Below are positions 11,601 through 23,215 of a stretch of DNA of 64,000 bases, one piece after another. Each line of letters starts with the position of its first letter. The first letter of the stretch is position 1. This stretch comes from Nereocystis luetkeana (taxonomy: Eukaryota; Sar; Phaeophyceae; Laminariales; Laminariaceae): assembly GCA_031213475.1 (NCBI GenBank), contig JARUPZ010000018.1, positions 10,749,894 to 10,813,893 on the forward strand, given 5' to 3'. The position numbers and the translations under genes are program-made. The notes under the pieces were generated by a model. The model was not told the origin of the DNA. It saw nothing but the letters and a program-made list of their open reading frames with translations, and made no database searches.

Positions 11601-14600
11601 ATCGTGGTTGATATCGTGGTGGATACCATGGTTGATGTCGTGGTCGCCTGCCACGCCTTGAAGTGCCGAACGTAGCAGAAATGTTTCGCAGGCTAAGCCC
11701 TCGCTCTCTGTACTATGTGGACACGCGCTACGTACATGCTGATTGGGCACAGACCCTACATGTACGCCCCCCCCCCTCGGTTGATTCTGCCTATTGATGG
11801 CGTTGTCTCATATCGACCACGTACAGGCTACTTTCTAGTTTCAACATTTTTTTCACCCTTTTTATTCAGTTCGTCGTTGCGGACCTTCGCTAGTTGGACT
11901 CACGTAACAGGTCATACCAACCATAGCATCGTTGGCCTCGCCACGTTTTTGCCGGTCGCTGTCGTACATTGCTTTGCCGCACTGCTGCTTCCACCATATT
12001 TGCTGCACCGCTGCTGTGCGCTGCTGTTGTGCGCTGCTGTGGTGCACTACTGCTCTGCACTGCACTGTGCTGAGCGCCTCATTCACCTCCCTTGTCGCCT
12101 TGTCGCGTCTGCTGTTTCTTGGTAAAGATTACTGCACTACACTGCACTGCACTGCTGATCTGTCCTGTACTCTGCTGCTGTCGTGCGCTTCGGCGCCGCC
12201 CTTTGCTGTAGACCGACGTGCTTTGCTTTGGCGTGGCTTGTGCTGCACCGTGCTGTACGGCACTGGTGGGGTGGGGTGCAGGGATGCACAAGGCATACGT
12301 TCATCTGCTGTGCTATGGTGCACTGTGCCATCACGATGGCGACGAGCAACGGCACTATCGTACACACCTTATATCATACATGCCTTTCCCACGCCTTATG
12401 CATTCCTGCAGGCGCACCGCACGGACGTCCTCATGAAGGCTCAGGTGGTGTGCAGCACTCTGTCCGGCAGCGGATCCCAGACCCTTATAGAGACGATGAT
12501 GCTCAGCGCGGAACAAACACGCAAATCGTCGAAGGTGAAGGTGAAAGGAAAGGGGAAGGGGAAGGCGAAGGCGAAGGCGAAGGCGAAGGCTAGCGGTGAC
12601 GGCGGCGGCGGCGGTGGCAGCGCGATGCTATCGTTCGACGCTGTGGTCATGGACGAGGCTGCTCAGGCCGTGGAACCATCGTCACTAATCCCTCTCAAGC
12701 TCAACCCCAGGTACGGTTATGTATGACGGTACGATGGTGGTATGGTATGGTTATGATACGCAGTCACGAGATGGTCACGGCAAGCGTGCAGATGGCGGTG
12801 GATTGCCTTGTGAAGAGGAGCAGGGGTCGTCGCGAGCGCGTGGAGATACTCGACTCGGTCGACGTAACTACGATAGCGTACAGCAGGCCGCACAGGAGAA
12901 AGGAGGAGCGTAGGGGTTCTCTTTGGACGACCTCGGGTTGCTTTCTTCAGTTTGCCGGGATATTCTTGTTTCATGGAGGGATGGATGTTTTGCATCGTCT
13001 CTCTCTAGTGTAGGTTTTGTTGCTCGTTCTGGCAAGGGTAGCATCGAGCATTCGGGTATTCGGGTACGCGTGCGACCCTGAACAGCGAATAGCTACGTAT
13101 GTATTTTGGACGTGAATGAAGTGTCTTGATCTGTCACGGATCGCGGAGGGCTGGTGGCGCTTTCTTCTTAATGGGGGGGAGGATCCTAACCCCGTCGTTT
13201 TCATATTAATAGTCGTCTTCACGGAGCGACGCTGACGTCCCACCAGCAAACTGCTGTAAACGAGACATCATTTGAGTTTATGTCCCCAAAACGGGATTGC
13301 AGTGAGAGCTAAAAGCACTTTCTCATACGTTACGCAGGGTATATATGATACCTCGTTCGTGCCATTTGCGTCTTTTTCTTTCTTTTTTTCCCACCGTGGC
13401 AGCCCCTCCACGACTTTACCTCAATCTTTCGGGTTTTGGGTTTGTCCCGTCAGCGATATGGAGAGTTCGCGGGGGCATAGAACTAATCAGAACTATTCAG
13501 AACTATTCAGAACTATTCAGATTTATTTAGAACAACTCAGAACTAATGAGACTAACCCTAACTGATGAGTAGTAATCGCAACCCAAAAACCAGGTATCCC
13601 CCTCTGTTTACACACCGCCTTTTGGTTCTATTTAACTCTGTTGGAACTCCCCCGTGACAGATTTTTTTTTTCGTTTTGCCTGTGTTTGTTTTTTCCGTGT
13701 CAAATCTGGTGCGCCACAACTCTTAACCTATCTTTGACAACTTTGACAACTTTGACAACTTTGACAGGGTGGTCGTTATGGTCGGGGATCCCGCCCAGCT
13801 TCCGGCGACAATCTTCTCGAGGGAGGCGGACGGGGCCAACTTCGGGCAGAGTCTCTTCTTGAGGCTGCAGCGTGGGGGGCACTCTAAGCTGATGCTTGAT
13901 ACCCAGTACCGGATGCACCCCAGCATTGCCTCTTTCGCCTCCAGCCGGTTTTACCACGGACTCTTAAAGTGAGTGATTCGGCTCACGACTTTTTTTGTTT
14001 GGGCCACTCACTGATCAGCTCTTCTGTTGCCATCTGTTGTCTTCATTGTTGTTGTTGGTGTTGGTGTTTGTGTGCGTGTTAGTGTGCATGTTAGTGTTGG
14101 TGGTAGTGTTGGCGTTGGTGGTGGTGGTGTTGGTGTTGGTGTTGTTAGTATTGTTGGCGTTGTTACTGCTGCTCTTGTTGATGATTGTTGTCAACACACT
14201 GACTCATGACCATCATCTGCCCGTGGTCTCGAGACAGGCTCCAAGGATTCCGGGGTGGAGGAAAACAGCGAACCAATACCAGGGTATACAATAAAAAATA
14301 AACCAATACCAGGGAACCGCACGAGCGAAAATAAAAGTGTGTCCAGATGTTGCCTTGTTTTGTTGCGGTACCGCTGCTGTCTGGTACGATTATTGGCGCG
14401 TCTCGTACTGTAGCATCATTTATGGGCATTGTGTAGACTTTAGACTTCGTAAGGGATACGGGAAATGTATAAGTTAGCTGTTTCACATTGTTTCAACCTA
14501 CCTTGCCAAGGAATTACAATAGAAGGCATTGCGAGAGGCAGTAAACAAATCGCCGTGTACCGTAGTTTTTATAAGGAACCACATCCAACCCAGGGCTGGA

Positions 14601-17600
14601 GCCGCCGCGACTTCTACCGGGGTAATTGTGGTCATTTGGCGCCTGCACAGCTCCCGTTCAGTGTTTGTCGTACACAACAAGAGGCCACCCTCCACTTGAA
14701 CTCCGCTGCTTTTTTTTCATCCTATTAGTGTGTTACGTATCATAGTATATGTTGTTGTAAGTGCCGACTTCTTTGGTCGGATTCCGCGATTTTCGTGGTC
14801 GTTTGCCTACATCTGTGCTCTTACATGTGGTGGCATATGACAGTGCAGACTAAATAGGTGTGCAGCGATACCGGCTATTTTTCGTTTTGTCCTCGCTTGC
14901 GCACGCAGCCCGGTGGTGACTGTAGTTGCTGGTGTTACAGGGGTATCATGCTATTAGTATACCACAGTGTTTCTAGTACGATAGACGATAGGGGTAGTCG
15001 ATTTTTTTTTCTTCTGAGCACCTTCAGTTAAGGAGGAGCTCCATACCATTACTACTATTACTACTATTATTACGGGGGACCATAGTAAATAGGAACAAAT
15101 ATTGCTAGTAAAAATAGCTAAATATATAGGTTTTTGTGTGTACCGTAGGTTGTATTTAATATGTTCCCCCGTAATACTATGTACTTGTAGTACTATTATT
15201 AATATTAGCTCATCTAAAAGTGCCTTTTGAGGCTTGTGACTTTTGAGGTCCGGGTTAGCCTTAACCAGGTGCGCAAACTATCCCACAAACTACTAATATT
15301 AGGCAACATAAACGGCATAGTATTACATTGATAGTATAGCAGTGTGTGCCAGTTTACAGGGCAGTAGTTCCTCACTAGAGGAGCCCCGTCAGCTAAAAGC
15401 ACCCCTTGTCGTAGCTTGCGTCTGGTACTTCCCATCTCCCACGCACCACTCATCACCACCAACAAGCCCTCCCGCGCCGCACTGTGCCTTGCCGAACCAT
15501 TTATGCATTATTGTTTTTGCGGTGTGATCGTTTGATCGTGATCGTTTTGTTGCCTCGGCAGGACTGCTCCGACGGTGACAGAAGCGTCCCACGCGCAGAA
15601 CTTCCACAGGTTCCCTCGCTTCGCCCCTTACCTGTTCCACAACGTGTCGGCCGGACGCCTCAAGCGGGGGGCCGCGGGTACGGCCTCCACATCACTATCG
15701 AACCCTGTCGAGGTCACGTACATCGCCGCGCTCCTCAAGTGAGTCCGTCGGATTGGAGAAGAAGGCTGTCCCTGTGTTGTTGTTGCTTTACAGATAGAGT
15801 AGATGCATGGAGTAGGTTACCCTTCTTGGCACTACACACTGCACACCTCACGCACGTTTCGGAGGAAGCCTAAAAAATAGTGCCTATGTAGGCACTATTT
15901 GGATAGAGAGCGGGAAAAAAAGTGCCTACGTAAGCACTACTTTATTAGAGAGCGGGAACTATAGTGCCTTCGTAGGCGCTATTTGGATAGAGAGCGGGAA
16001 ATATAGTGCCTACATAGGCATTATATGGGTAGAGAGTGGGGAAAATAGTGCCTACGAAGGCGGGCCCGCGGTTCGAAGACGATCGACTTGGAGTTAGAGT
16101 GGGAAAAATTGTGCCTACGTACCTGGTAGGCAGTTTGCTAACCTCTCCAGGACCCCCGCCCCAACTTTTCAGAACAGCCTACGTGGACAGAGACTTTTTT
16201 TTTTTCAATCATCACTTTTACTTTCCAGCCTAACTCTCGTGGGAGGTTTTACCCTCGTCGATCTTCTGGACAAGCTGTGACCACAGGTGTCGTCCCTTTT
16301 CCCCCCCGGTACGTGCATTTATTTTTTGTCGCGCATAGGGTTCAGCATTCTCACTGCTCGTCGAGTTTCATCGGATGTAGCTAACTCACGCTCTCGGGCT
16401 TTTCCCTATTTTTTTTTTATGCGAGAAAAAAGTCCCTACGAGCATGCACTTGGTGAGACTTGAACTCACGAAATTGATTTTGATAGGCACGCGGACCACC
16501 TACCGAGCCACCGGGGACGCCGTGGGAAAATACACATAAGAAGGTGTCACCATCTGAGCTATAGGAGTAAAAGACCGATCGATTACCCAGCCCAGGGTAA
16601 TCCTTAAAACACAGTCCCTATATACGTAAGCAGGTTTGCTAAATGGCGTTTTTAGAAGTATGCCCGCCGTCCGGGATTCGGGTACAAGCTTCTTCAAACT
16701 AGAGTGGGAAATACATAATAGTGCCTACGTAGCTCAGGTCTACTGAGCCACCCCTTTAGAAGTAAGTGTGCCGGCGTTTCGAGGGCCTACTTGGAATCAA
16801 ACTTAGTGCCCACGTACGTAAGCAGACAGAACTGAGATGAACTATGCAATGATTGGGTAGTTCATTAGGTGAGGAAAAGTGTTTACTACAAATGCTACCT
16901 CTAGCGTAGCACGTATCAACATTAACAAAGAGAGGGCCTGTATGGTAGCTTTTAAGGAGTACCTGGTAGGTAATAGGGTAGCTCCCGTTAGAGTCTATTC
17001 CGTACGGTCTACCAATTTGGAATTGTCCGGACAAAATATTTTTGGGAGACTTCTGTCTAACAATTGGAATTGTCTGGACAAGCGATTCGACCAATTTGCT
17101 GCGATAGGTGTTGTTACCTCTACCATAGGATCGGGAAGTTGACTGCGATAGACTGTTGTTTCCACGATCCATTGGATAGCTGTATAATACCCAAACGTAT
17201 GTCTAATAACCCAATTTCCAAGTAATCTATCCCACCGCCAGGAATGCAGCCTGAGGGGGTTAACATCTGAAGCGCTGACCTCACCGGGCGTACCGTACCA
17301 TACCGCACCGCACCCGCTGACGCGTTCATGCCCTTTCCGTCGGACCGCTGGCATGGCATGGTATGGCATGGCACCGTATATGGTACGGCATGTTAGAGAC
17401 TTGGTGTGCTCCTTTCCCGGGACGAACTTCAACGGCCGAATAGGCGTCATAACGCCATACCGCAACCAGATACAGGCGCTTGAGCAAGGCATGTGGGCCA
17501 CCGGACTCAGGCAGGACGGAGTGGAAATCTCCACGGTCGACGGCTTCCAGGGGAGGTGAGATTCGTACAGTAGCTAGAGTAATTGTAAATATATCCCCTC

Positions 17601-20600
17601 GTTTCTTATGCGGTCAAACGCTATCGAATTGTACACAAGCATCAGGACGGACACTGGGTGTGTTGATGAGGCTGGGTAAAGAGGGCGATTTTATGTGAAG
17701 ACAACAACGACGACAACAACAACTGACCCTTGTACAAGGTTCTCCTCCGGAAAGTGACGAGGGGAGAAGAGCGAACTAATGCTCGTATGAAATACCTACA
17801 CACCTGTTGAGAACTAACTGCATCCACCCATCATGTGAAGAGCACACACACATATATTTTTGAGGACAGACTATTAAGACTACATACTGCTGTTGGTGGA
17901 AATAGTGTGGGATCATATTAATTTACTATTAATACTACTTACAATAATATAAAAGGGGGTATACCGGCAAGTGGATATTGATCCTGAACAGATGACTCGA
18001 GGCGATCATTTCGTTGCTTGCGGCGTAAATGTAGTTACAAAAAGTTGCGTCATGTCGAGGTTGCGTTATATTACGTTGTGACCGGCTGAGTAAAATCCAG
18101 CACATACAAAATACTTCCTTTCCTCCGTAGAAAATCATGTTTTTTGGCGCTCTGGGTAAAAAACATCTTAACGGACACCGAGTAGAAGATGCTTGAGAAT
18201 AACTCGTGGTCCGAGTACTGAGAGTATTGAAGTACTGGAGGCCAATATATAGTGAGTACTGAGAAGGCCCAACTACTGAGAGTATACTGAGAGTATACTG
18301 AGAGTATACTGAGAGTATACTGAGAGTATGAGCAGTACGGAAGCTCAAGAATACAGGCAAAAATATGTACCCGCAGTATTAGTATTGATTCACGAAATAC
18401 TTGGGAGTACAGAAAGTATCTGAAGTGCAGAACCTCAAATCGAATCCCGAATTAGTGCGAGCCCGAAAGTATCCTGAGAGTATTAATAGTGTCCTCAGTA
18501 GGGTAGCAGCACAGAACCTCGAAATACTAAACTCGCAGTATCTGTCTGCTGCTGCTGCTGCTGCAGTGAAAACCCGGAATACAGCGAGTGCACGAAGTAG
18601 TACCTACAGCATTTTCTCGAACATACTTTGATTCAGTCCCAAGTATTGGGAGCAACTAACTAAACTGTGAAATGTTGAGGTGTATGAACGCACGCCAACC
18701 GTATGTGTGCCCAAACTCCGTGGCATGGCGTGAAAACATACAACTTGTAGGCTAAAAAAGTGTATCATACGCGTAAATAGCAGGTCAGAAAAGCAAGGTG
18801 GACGTGGACAGCGGATTTTTGGTAGATGCTTCTCAGGGGGTAGCGGTTGTTTTTCTGGTGGATCTGATGGAGGGATGCTGGTTGTGGTAGTCTTCATGTG
18901 CATCAAATCGGTTTATTTGTCGTATGGTGCTGCTACGAGTATTATAATGTACTGGAAAAAATTTGAAGGAAAAAAAAAGAGCAAGGATCGTCCGAGTCGA
19001 ACCTCGGTACGGAAGTAACGAAAAACATATAATTATCACCAAGAGCAGTTTGTCATCGATCATACGCTACATACACCAGTACTAACACACTGACACGTTG
19101 ACAATAGTGTGTGTTTCACGCAATCTAAAACACATCGCAGGGTGTAACTGCATGTATGAAATATGTACAGCAGTACTGCTGTAGTACTGCTTTAAAATGC
19201 CATGTGATATGATACGACAGCATAAGATACGCGTACTGCGACAAAGGAACGTGTACTGGTGCTCTTTCGGCTGGCTCTAGGATCGGTCAGCAGTGCAGGG
19301 CACGCAGCAGTCCGTAACTTGGAGTATTTTTGTACGAATGCTGCTGTACGCGATGCTTGTAGGAATGATTTGCTGCTATCCGGGGATGATCGGTAAGGAG
19401 TAAAAAATGCCGGTCACACACTGCATGCAGCAGGCAGGTACGTGCATAGGCCAAATGCCGAAGACAACAACAACAAACACCACTGCTTGCTGTAGTACTG
19501 AGAGTACAGCGCGGATCTGCCACAGGTGCATAGTACGCTACCTACTGCTGTTGACGCACTATGTCGAGCACGGCTGGAGCAGTGACGGAGTTGGATCACA
19601 CACAGCAATTCGTAGAAGAAGCAGAGAGAGAGGTGTGTGGTTGCGGGATGATCGATCTCGGGTCAGAAAAAAACAGATAGCCACAGCAACACAGCAGCAT
19701 GTAGACCTGCCACACGTGCCCGACTGATCACTGTGCTGCTGCTGGAAGGCAGGGTTGTATATATATGCAATAGTGAGCAATTTTCCGGCGTTTCGTAATA
19801 ACGTGCAACCAGGCGCAGCAGGAGTTATTGTCGCGACGTCCTGCGAAAATAGTGTTGGAAAAAATCCAGACACCTGGCATCGTATCCGCATTATCTTGAA
19901 GTGTTTTGCCTCGAAAAACGTGGGTTCAGTTTTACTGTGTGTGAAGTGTAACGAGCACAGAGGTTCATACATTGAGGTTGATTTTTTCCCGCCCTGCGCT
20001 CTCTACCTTCTGCGTTGTTTTTCTGGTCCGTTGCCTGCGTGTGTCTTGCCACCTCCGTACGTCCCACGCACATCTTACGCACGTCTTACGCCTGTCTTAC
20101 GCCTGTACTACGTTCAAGATGTCCGACCCCCCCCCCCCCCCCCCCCATTTTTAGCACCGTACATTGTGACCGGCACTGCCCCCTCCCCCGCAACGCCTCT
20201 CCAGGGAAAAGGACATTATGATCTTCTCTTGCGTTCGCGCACCGGAGGAGGAATCGTCCCAGCTGGCCGACCGCAAAGCTGGTGTCGGCTTCATGGACGA
20301 CTGGCGAAGGCTGAACGTGGCCATCACCAGGGCGAAGTACGCTATGTGGATCGTAGGACACTCCGGGGTCTTGAAGCAAAGCCAGGAGTGGCGAGAGCTG
20401 ATCAATGACTCCAGGCGAAGGGACACTTTCGTCGACCGCTCTGCCCCCCTCCCTTCTGCCGGGGGTTGTGACGGCGGCGGCGATGGTGGTGTTGGTGTTG
20501 GTGTTGTTGGGGGTGTTGGTGGCATTGGAGGCGTTGCTGGTGGTGGAGCGACTGATAAAAAATTTCAGACCGGTAGCGGCGGTACTAGCGGTGGCGCACG

Positions 20601-21783
20601 AGCGAACGCAACAGGTGACATCAGCTGTCGCGAGAGACACGTCCACGGGGACCGCTCGGATTGGGAAAGGCGGCCGAAGCGCGCGGCGGGGGGGGGTAGC
20701 GTCAGCAACAAACCCGGCAGCAGTGCCGATGGTCGCTCTTCCGACCGACAAGCCGCGGATAGCTCGTCGGCGGACACGAGAGGCTATTCCGGCTTCCAGT
20801 TCCTTGGAAACGGTGGTGTTCCCGCTGGGCAAGCCACTCTGCGCTTCACGCACAACCAACAGACAGGGACGACAAGCGTTGGGGTGGCGCAAGTTGGTGC
20901 AACGAGGGCTAAGGTGGGGCAAGGTGATGGTGCCTCGGCAGGCGGCAACGCAAGATTTCCTGCTGGATTCCCTCCGCCTGCCCCACCCGGGATTAGGCAA
21001 GGTGATGGTGCCTCGGCAGGGGGCAACGCGAGATTTCCTGCTGGATTCCCTCCGCCTGCCCCGCCCGGGATTAGGCAAGGTGATGGTGCCTCGGCAGGCG
21101 GCAACGCGAGATTTCCTGCTGGATTCCCTCCTCCTACCCCACCCGGGATTAGGCAAGGTGATGGTGCCTCGGCTGGTGGCAACGCGAGATTTCCTGCTGG
21201 ATTCCCTCCACGTACCCCACCCGGGGTTAGGCAAGGTGATGGTGCCTCGGCAGGCGGCAACGCGAGGCTTCCTGCTGGATTCCCTCCGCCTGCCCCTCCC
21301 AGCGCGGCGCCGCCAGTGGGCTACGCCAGCCCTGCCAGGCCGCGTGGTCACCACGAACCGGCCGATGACAACGGCAACACCATTGCTAACGCCGGCGCCA
21401 AGCGGAGTCGCGGTGGTGGCGGAGACTACGGCCGTCGAGCCGAGGAGGAGCTGGCGGGAGGAGACTATCAAAGTCGAGCCGCAGGGCGGGCAGGAGGAGA
21501 CTACCAAAGCCGAGCGGCAGGGCGGGCAGGAGGAGACTACCAAAGCCGAGCCGAAGGGCGGGGAGGAGGAGACTACCAAAGCCGAGCCGAAGGGCGGGGA
21601 GGAGGAGACTACCAAAGCCGAGCCGCAGGACGGGAAGGAGGAGACTACCGCCGTCGGGCCGCAGAGAGGACAGGAGGAGACTACCACCGTCAGCCCGAGG
21701 GGCGGGAAGACGCGGGAGTTCGACCTTCGGAGGCCAGCGATAGCATGACGCGGGGGGGGGGAGACTACAAGAGAAGAAAGTGA
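4638..21783 (+). CDS. Sen1/senataxin-like SF1B helicase
   Basis: This is an ATP-dependent 5'-3' RNA/DNA helicase of the Upf1-like group. Sen1/SETX relatives unwind R-loops and end RNA polymerase II transcription in the nucleus. My exons: 4638-4722 (start ATG in GCCATGG), about 5239-6178 (or from 5171), 6815-6896, 7936-8079, 9166-10038, 10375-10842, 11387-11446, 12412-12710, 13768-13968, 15562-15738, 17397-17555, 20205-21783. From the second exon onward all phases agree; the first junction is uncertain. The product is about 1,690 aa. Exon 2 is acidic, Ser/Gly-rich and repeats SGFIPF. The 6815 and 7936 exons (FYRAALRWVF, then VPTEFESLLEY) match the Sen1 pre-helicase region. Motifs follow in order: GPPGTGKT (~709), APSNAAVDELV (~794), DEAA (~965), VGDPAQLPAT (~989), DTQYRMHPSI (~1028), VDGFQG split across 17555/20205, and NVAITRAK (~1199). 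The last ~450 residues are repetitive and probably disordered. Confidence 0.85.
5615..5655 (+). repeat. GGC triplet run coding poly-glycine
   Basis: About twelve GGC/GGT codons in a row lie inside the N-terminal exon of the helicase and give an uninterrupted glycine tract. The surrounding protein is rich in Ser, Asp and Glu and looks disordered. Confidence 0.8.
6815..6896 (+). CDS. Helicase exon 3 (82 bp)
   Basis: Acceptor CCCTCTAG and donor GTGAGA bound this exon. With the preceding exon ending in phase 2 at 6178 and the next starting in phase 0 at 7936, the reading is FYRAALRWVF then SNLLQDAP. It fits the start of the Sen1/SETX pre-helicase domain (compare the F..Q.LKW pattern of senataxin). 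A second frame, containing CTVCGE, is also open, but it breaks phase with both neighbours. Confidence 0.7.
7393..7426. repeat. Interstitial telomere-type repeat (CCCTAA)n
   Basis: Five CCCTAA-like units run in tandem here, within the intron 6897-7935. Shorter runs of the same word occur at about 8690, 32805-32827, 39695, 49370-49390, 51893-51907, 56178, 60853, 63042-63056, 63179-63196 and 63755. The unit matches TTAGGG telomeres. The scatter suggests sites of break repair or seeding rather than a chromosome end. Confidence 0.8.
8820..8890. repeat. Degenerate (CCATA/CCGTA) pentamer microsatellite
   Basis: About twelve imperfect TACCA/TACCG pentamers lie in the helicase intron 8080-9165. The same pentamer, on one strand or the other, recurs at about 12720-12755, 17285-17385, 24885-25035, 31260-31395 and 31490-31530. 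Confidence 0.7.
11387..11446 (+). CDS. Helicase exon 7 (60 bp, 1B region)
   Basis: A 60-bp exon between CGGCAG and GTGAATC encodes SLDRLVGERKRSLKG in phase 0 between exons 10375-10842 and 12412-12710. It supplies the SLD.LV...R segment that Sen1-like helicases carry between motif Ia and the CxTLSGSG segment, and which would otherwise be missing. Confidence 0.75.
12531..12619 (+). repeat. Lys/Gly/Ala and glycine low-complexity insert in helicase
   Basis: AAGG-type purine repeats encode alternating KVKGKGKGKAKAKAKAK, followed by a glycine run. This lies between the TLSGSG segment and the DEAA box. Sen1 relatives vary in length here, so this reads as a loop expansion on the helicase surface. 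Confidence 0.75.
13735..13767 (+). repeat. 10-bp tandem repeat ending at a splice acceptor
   Basis: TTTGACAACT is repeated about three times and the last unit ends TTTGACAG, which is the acceptor of the helicase exon at 13768. The pyrimidine tract of this 3' splice site is therefore itself a minisatellite. Confidence 0.8.
15066..15176. mobile_element. Family A inverted-repeat element, copy 2
   Basis: It begins TTATTACGGGGGACCATAGT and ends CCCCCGTAATA. The core contains AATATTGCTAGTAAAAATAG and GTGTGTACCGTAGG, matching the copies at 1733, 30737 and 44772. It is inserted in the helicase intron 13969-15561. Confidence 0.8.
15872..16115. repeat. Tandem array of palindrome-bearing ~42-bp units
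   Basis: Five consecutive units each carry a palindrome of the form AGTGCCTACGTAGGCACT followed by a spacer ATTTGGATAGAGAGCGGGAA. Some palindrome halves show paired changes. Single units recur at about 16105, 16704-16735 and 16806-16825. The array lies in the helicase intron 15739-17396. Confidence 0.8.
16193..16519 (-). mobile_element. tRNA-derived SINE, copy 1
   Basis: Read on the minus strand, the right end (about 16519-16440) resembles a tRNA. An A-box-like TGGCTCGGTAGGTGG is followed by a B-box-like GAGTTCAAGTCTC. Then come a shared body and a poly(A) tail, seen as a T-run at 16193-16205 on the plus strand. The body (words such as GGTACGTGCATTTATTTTTT and CTCGTCGAGTTTCATCGG on the plus strand) recurs at 24335-24548 and 46903-47233. 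Length and layout fit a SINE. It lies in a helicase intron. Confidence 0.75.
18270..18330. repeat. 12-bp tandem repeat (AGTATACTGAGA)
   Basis: Five near-identical units lie inside the long helicase intron 17556-20204. Looser TACTGAGAGTAT and AGTACTGAG words extend from about 18210 to 18640. Confidence 0.8.
20919..21300 (+). repeat. Five 78-bp coding repeats in the helicase tail
   Basis: Units start at 20919, 20997, 21075, 21153 and 21231, exactly 78 bp apart, so each encodes 26 residues in frame. The protein unit begins QGDGASAGGNARF and continues PAGFPPPAPPG. Units are almost identical at the DNA level, implying recent expansion or homogenisation. The tail is Gly/Pro-rich, lacks a fold signal and is likely disordered. 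Confidence 0.9.
21412..21770 (+). repeat. 36-bp coding repeats (GGDYQSRAxGRx) in the helicase tail
   Basis: About eight to nine units of 12 residues each carry GGDY followed by basic residues (QSRAAGRA, QSRAEGRG, RRRAAERT), ending near the C-terminal GGDYKRRK. The mix of Gly, Tyr, Arg and Asp resembles low-complexity RNA-binding tails of the RGG type. That function is inferred from composition only. Confidence 0.9.
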
Positions 21784-22924
21784 ACCCTGACGGGACTGAA
21801 TATGATGCCCCCCGGCCCCTGTTTGATCGCCGACCGGGCCTGACGCCCAACGCTGCTCGATGGAGAGGAAGAGGTGTTGGTCTCTGTTCCAGGGACATAC
21901 AACGCCTCCAACGCCGCGATCTCCCCCTCCTCCTCCGACGTTTAACCCACGTTGTGGGGACTACTGTACCACAGGTCTACTACTTGTTACTAGATTGCTT
22001 GATGACCGGGTTGCGCTTTTCTTATGTGTGTGGACACCGTACAGCATGTACAGTATGCCAAATTTTGTTGCGGTTGGCTATTATTAATAGTCGAGTTCGA
22101 TAATCTACGTACGTAGTCTGCTGTAGGAGGGTGAGCAACAGGTTGGCTACCGTCCAAGAAGCTGCTGAAGGCTCTCGTGATGGCCCGGCGGCACTTTGGT
22201 ATAGAAAGGGTACAAGGGAACTTTCGTGATGGGCTTCTGCTTGGACCTGGCTATCAAGAGGGTATGGGGCTTTGGCGATGTCATGGCTAAGTGGCTCTTC
22301 GCTATAGAGAGGGTACACTACGTACGGTGCGCTGGAATTTGGAGATGGCTGAGTGGTACCTAGTTATATAGGGTACGGTGACGACTCGGAGCAGTCACTG
22401 ATGCCCGGTACCGCGAAATGTTTCCGAGCCTCCTCACTTGAGAAGCTCCGTACGTATAACCCAAAACGGGCTTTGAGGTAGTACTCGTAGGTATAGTATG
22501 TATATTAGTATGTATATTAGGTAGGCTTGACGCAATGAATAATCCGTTGGCCTACCCGTAGGCGTGAACAATTAGGATTGTGCAACATAAATGGAATACG
22601 CCATGCCTTACTGGGTGGCCTTGTCAGTCAGAAAAGTTTGCCTTGCCGGGCAAAAAGTGCTACCCTCTATATGGTAGCACGCGTCACGCCAATGCTTCGA
22701 ACACGGTTCGAACATATTCGGCCAGCATCTTGGGTGGGAAATCGTGGACCATCGAAGACCGCTGGCGGTTAGGAATAGTAAAGTGGTAGTCAAAGCGCAT
22801 GTGAACGAGTTCGTGCGGCGAGGGATGATGGCAAGAAAAGCTAAAGGCAAGGTATTATAATAACGTCGGCATACACAAGTTGAGGGCCTGATGAATATTT
22901 AACTGTTGCGTCTCCTTCACCTTT

Positions 22925-23215
22925 TCAGCATTCCACACCTAGAGCGGATCATCGATTTCCAGTTGATCATCTAGATTTTTCGGGGCAGACAGGTCAGATA
23001 GATCATCTATTCCTGATCTGTATGATCTAGCTCATGTTGTCGGGCGGGAGCCGAATGATCTGCATGCTGTTAGCACATGTCTCCTGGGTTGGATCTGTAC
23101 TCTGTGCAGATACATCCTGCACAACAATCTCTCCCAACGGCAGGTGAGGAACTAGATAATCTATCTGTAGACAGATATATCATGGTCTGTCCGTGGTAAA
23201 AGCCCTCTTTACTTG
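22925..23215. repeat. Dispersed element, family C, copy 1
   Basis: The stretch is built of GATCATCT, AGATAGATCATCT and ATCTGTAGA words. It contains a block (GATCTGTATGATCTAGCTCATG, a GGGCGGGAGCCG segment, then TAGCACATGTCTCC) that recurs in the same order at 52318-52580 and 61355-61755. It contains no open frame. The family identity is not recognised. Confidence 0.65.

Noticed and set aside
13995-14294. Hydrophobic frame with runs of valine and leucine
   Set aside because: It is a translation of a GTTGGT/GTTGTT low-complexity intron segment, not a membrane protein.
20405-21748. Long alternative frames, plus and minus, over the helicase tail (including one of 533 codons on the minus strand)
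   Set aside because: Tandem repeats with unit lengths divisible by three keep all frames open. Only one frame continues the motif VI exon in phase.
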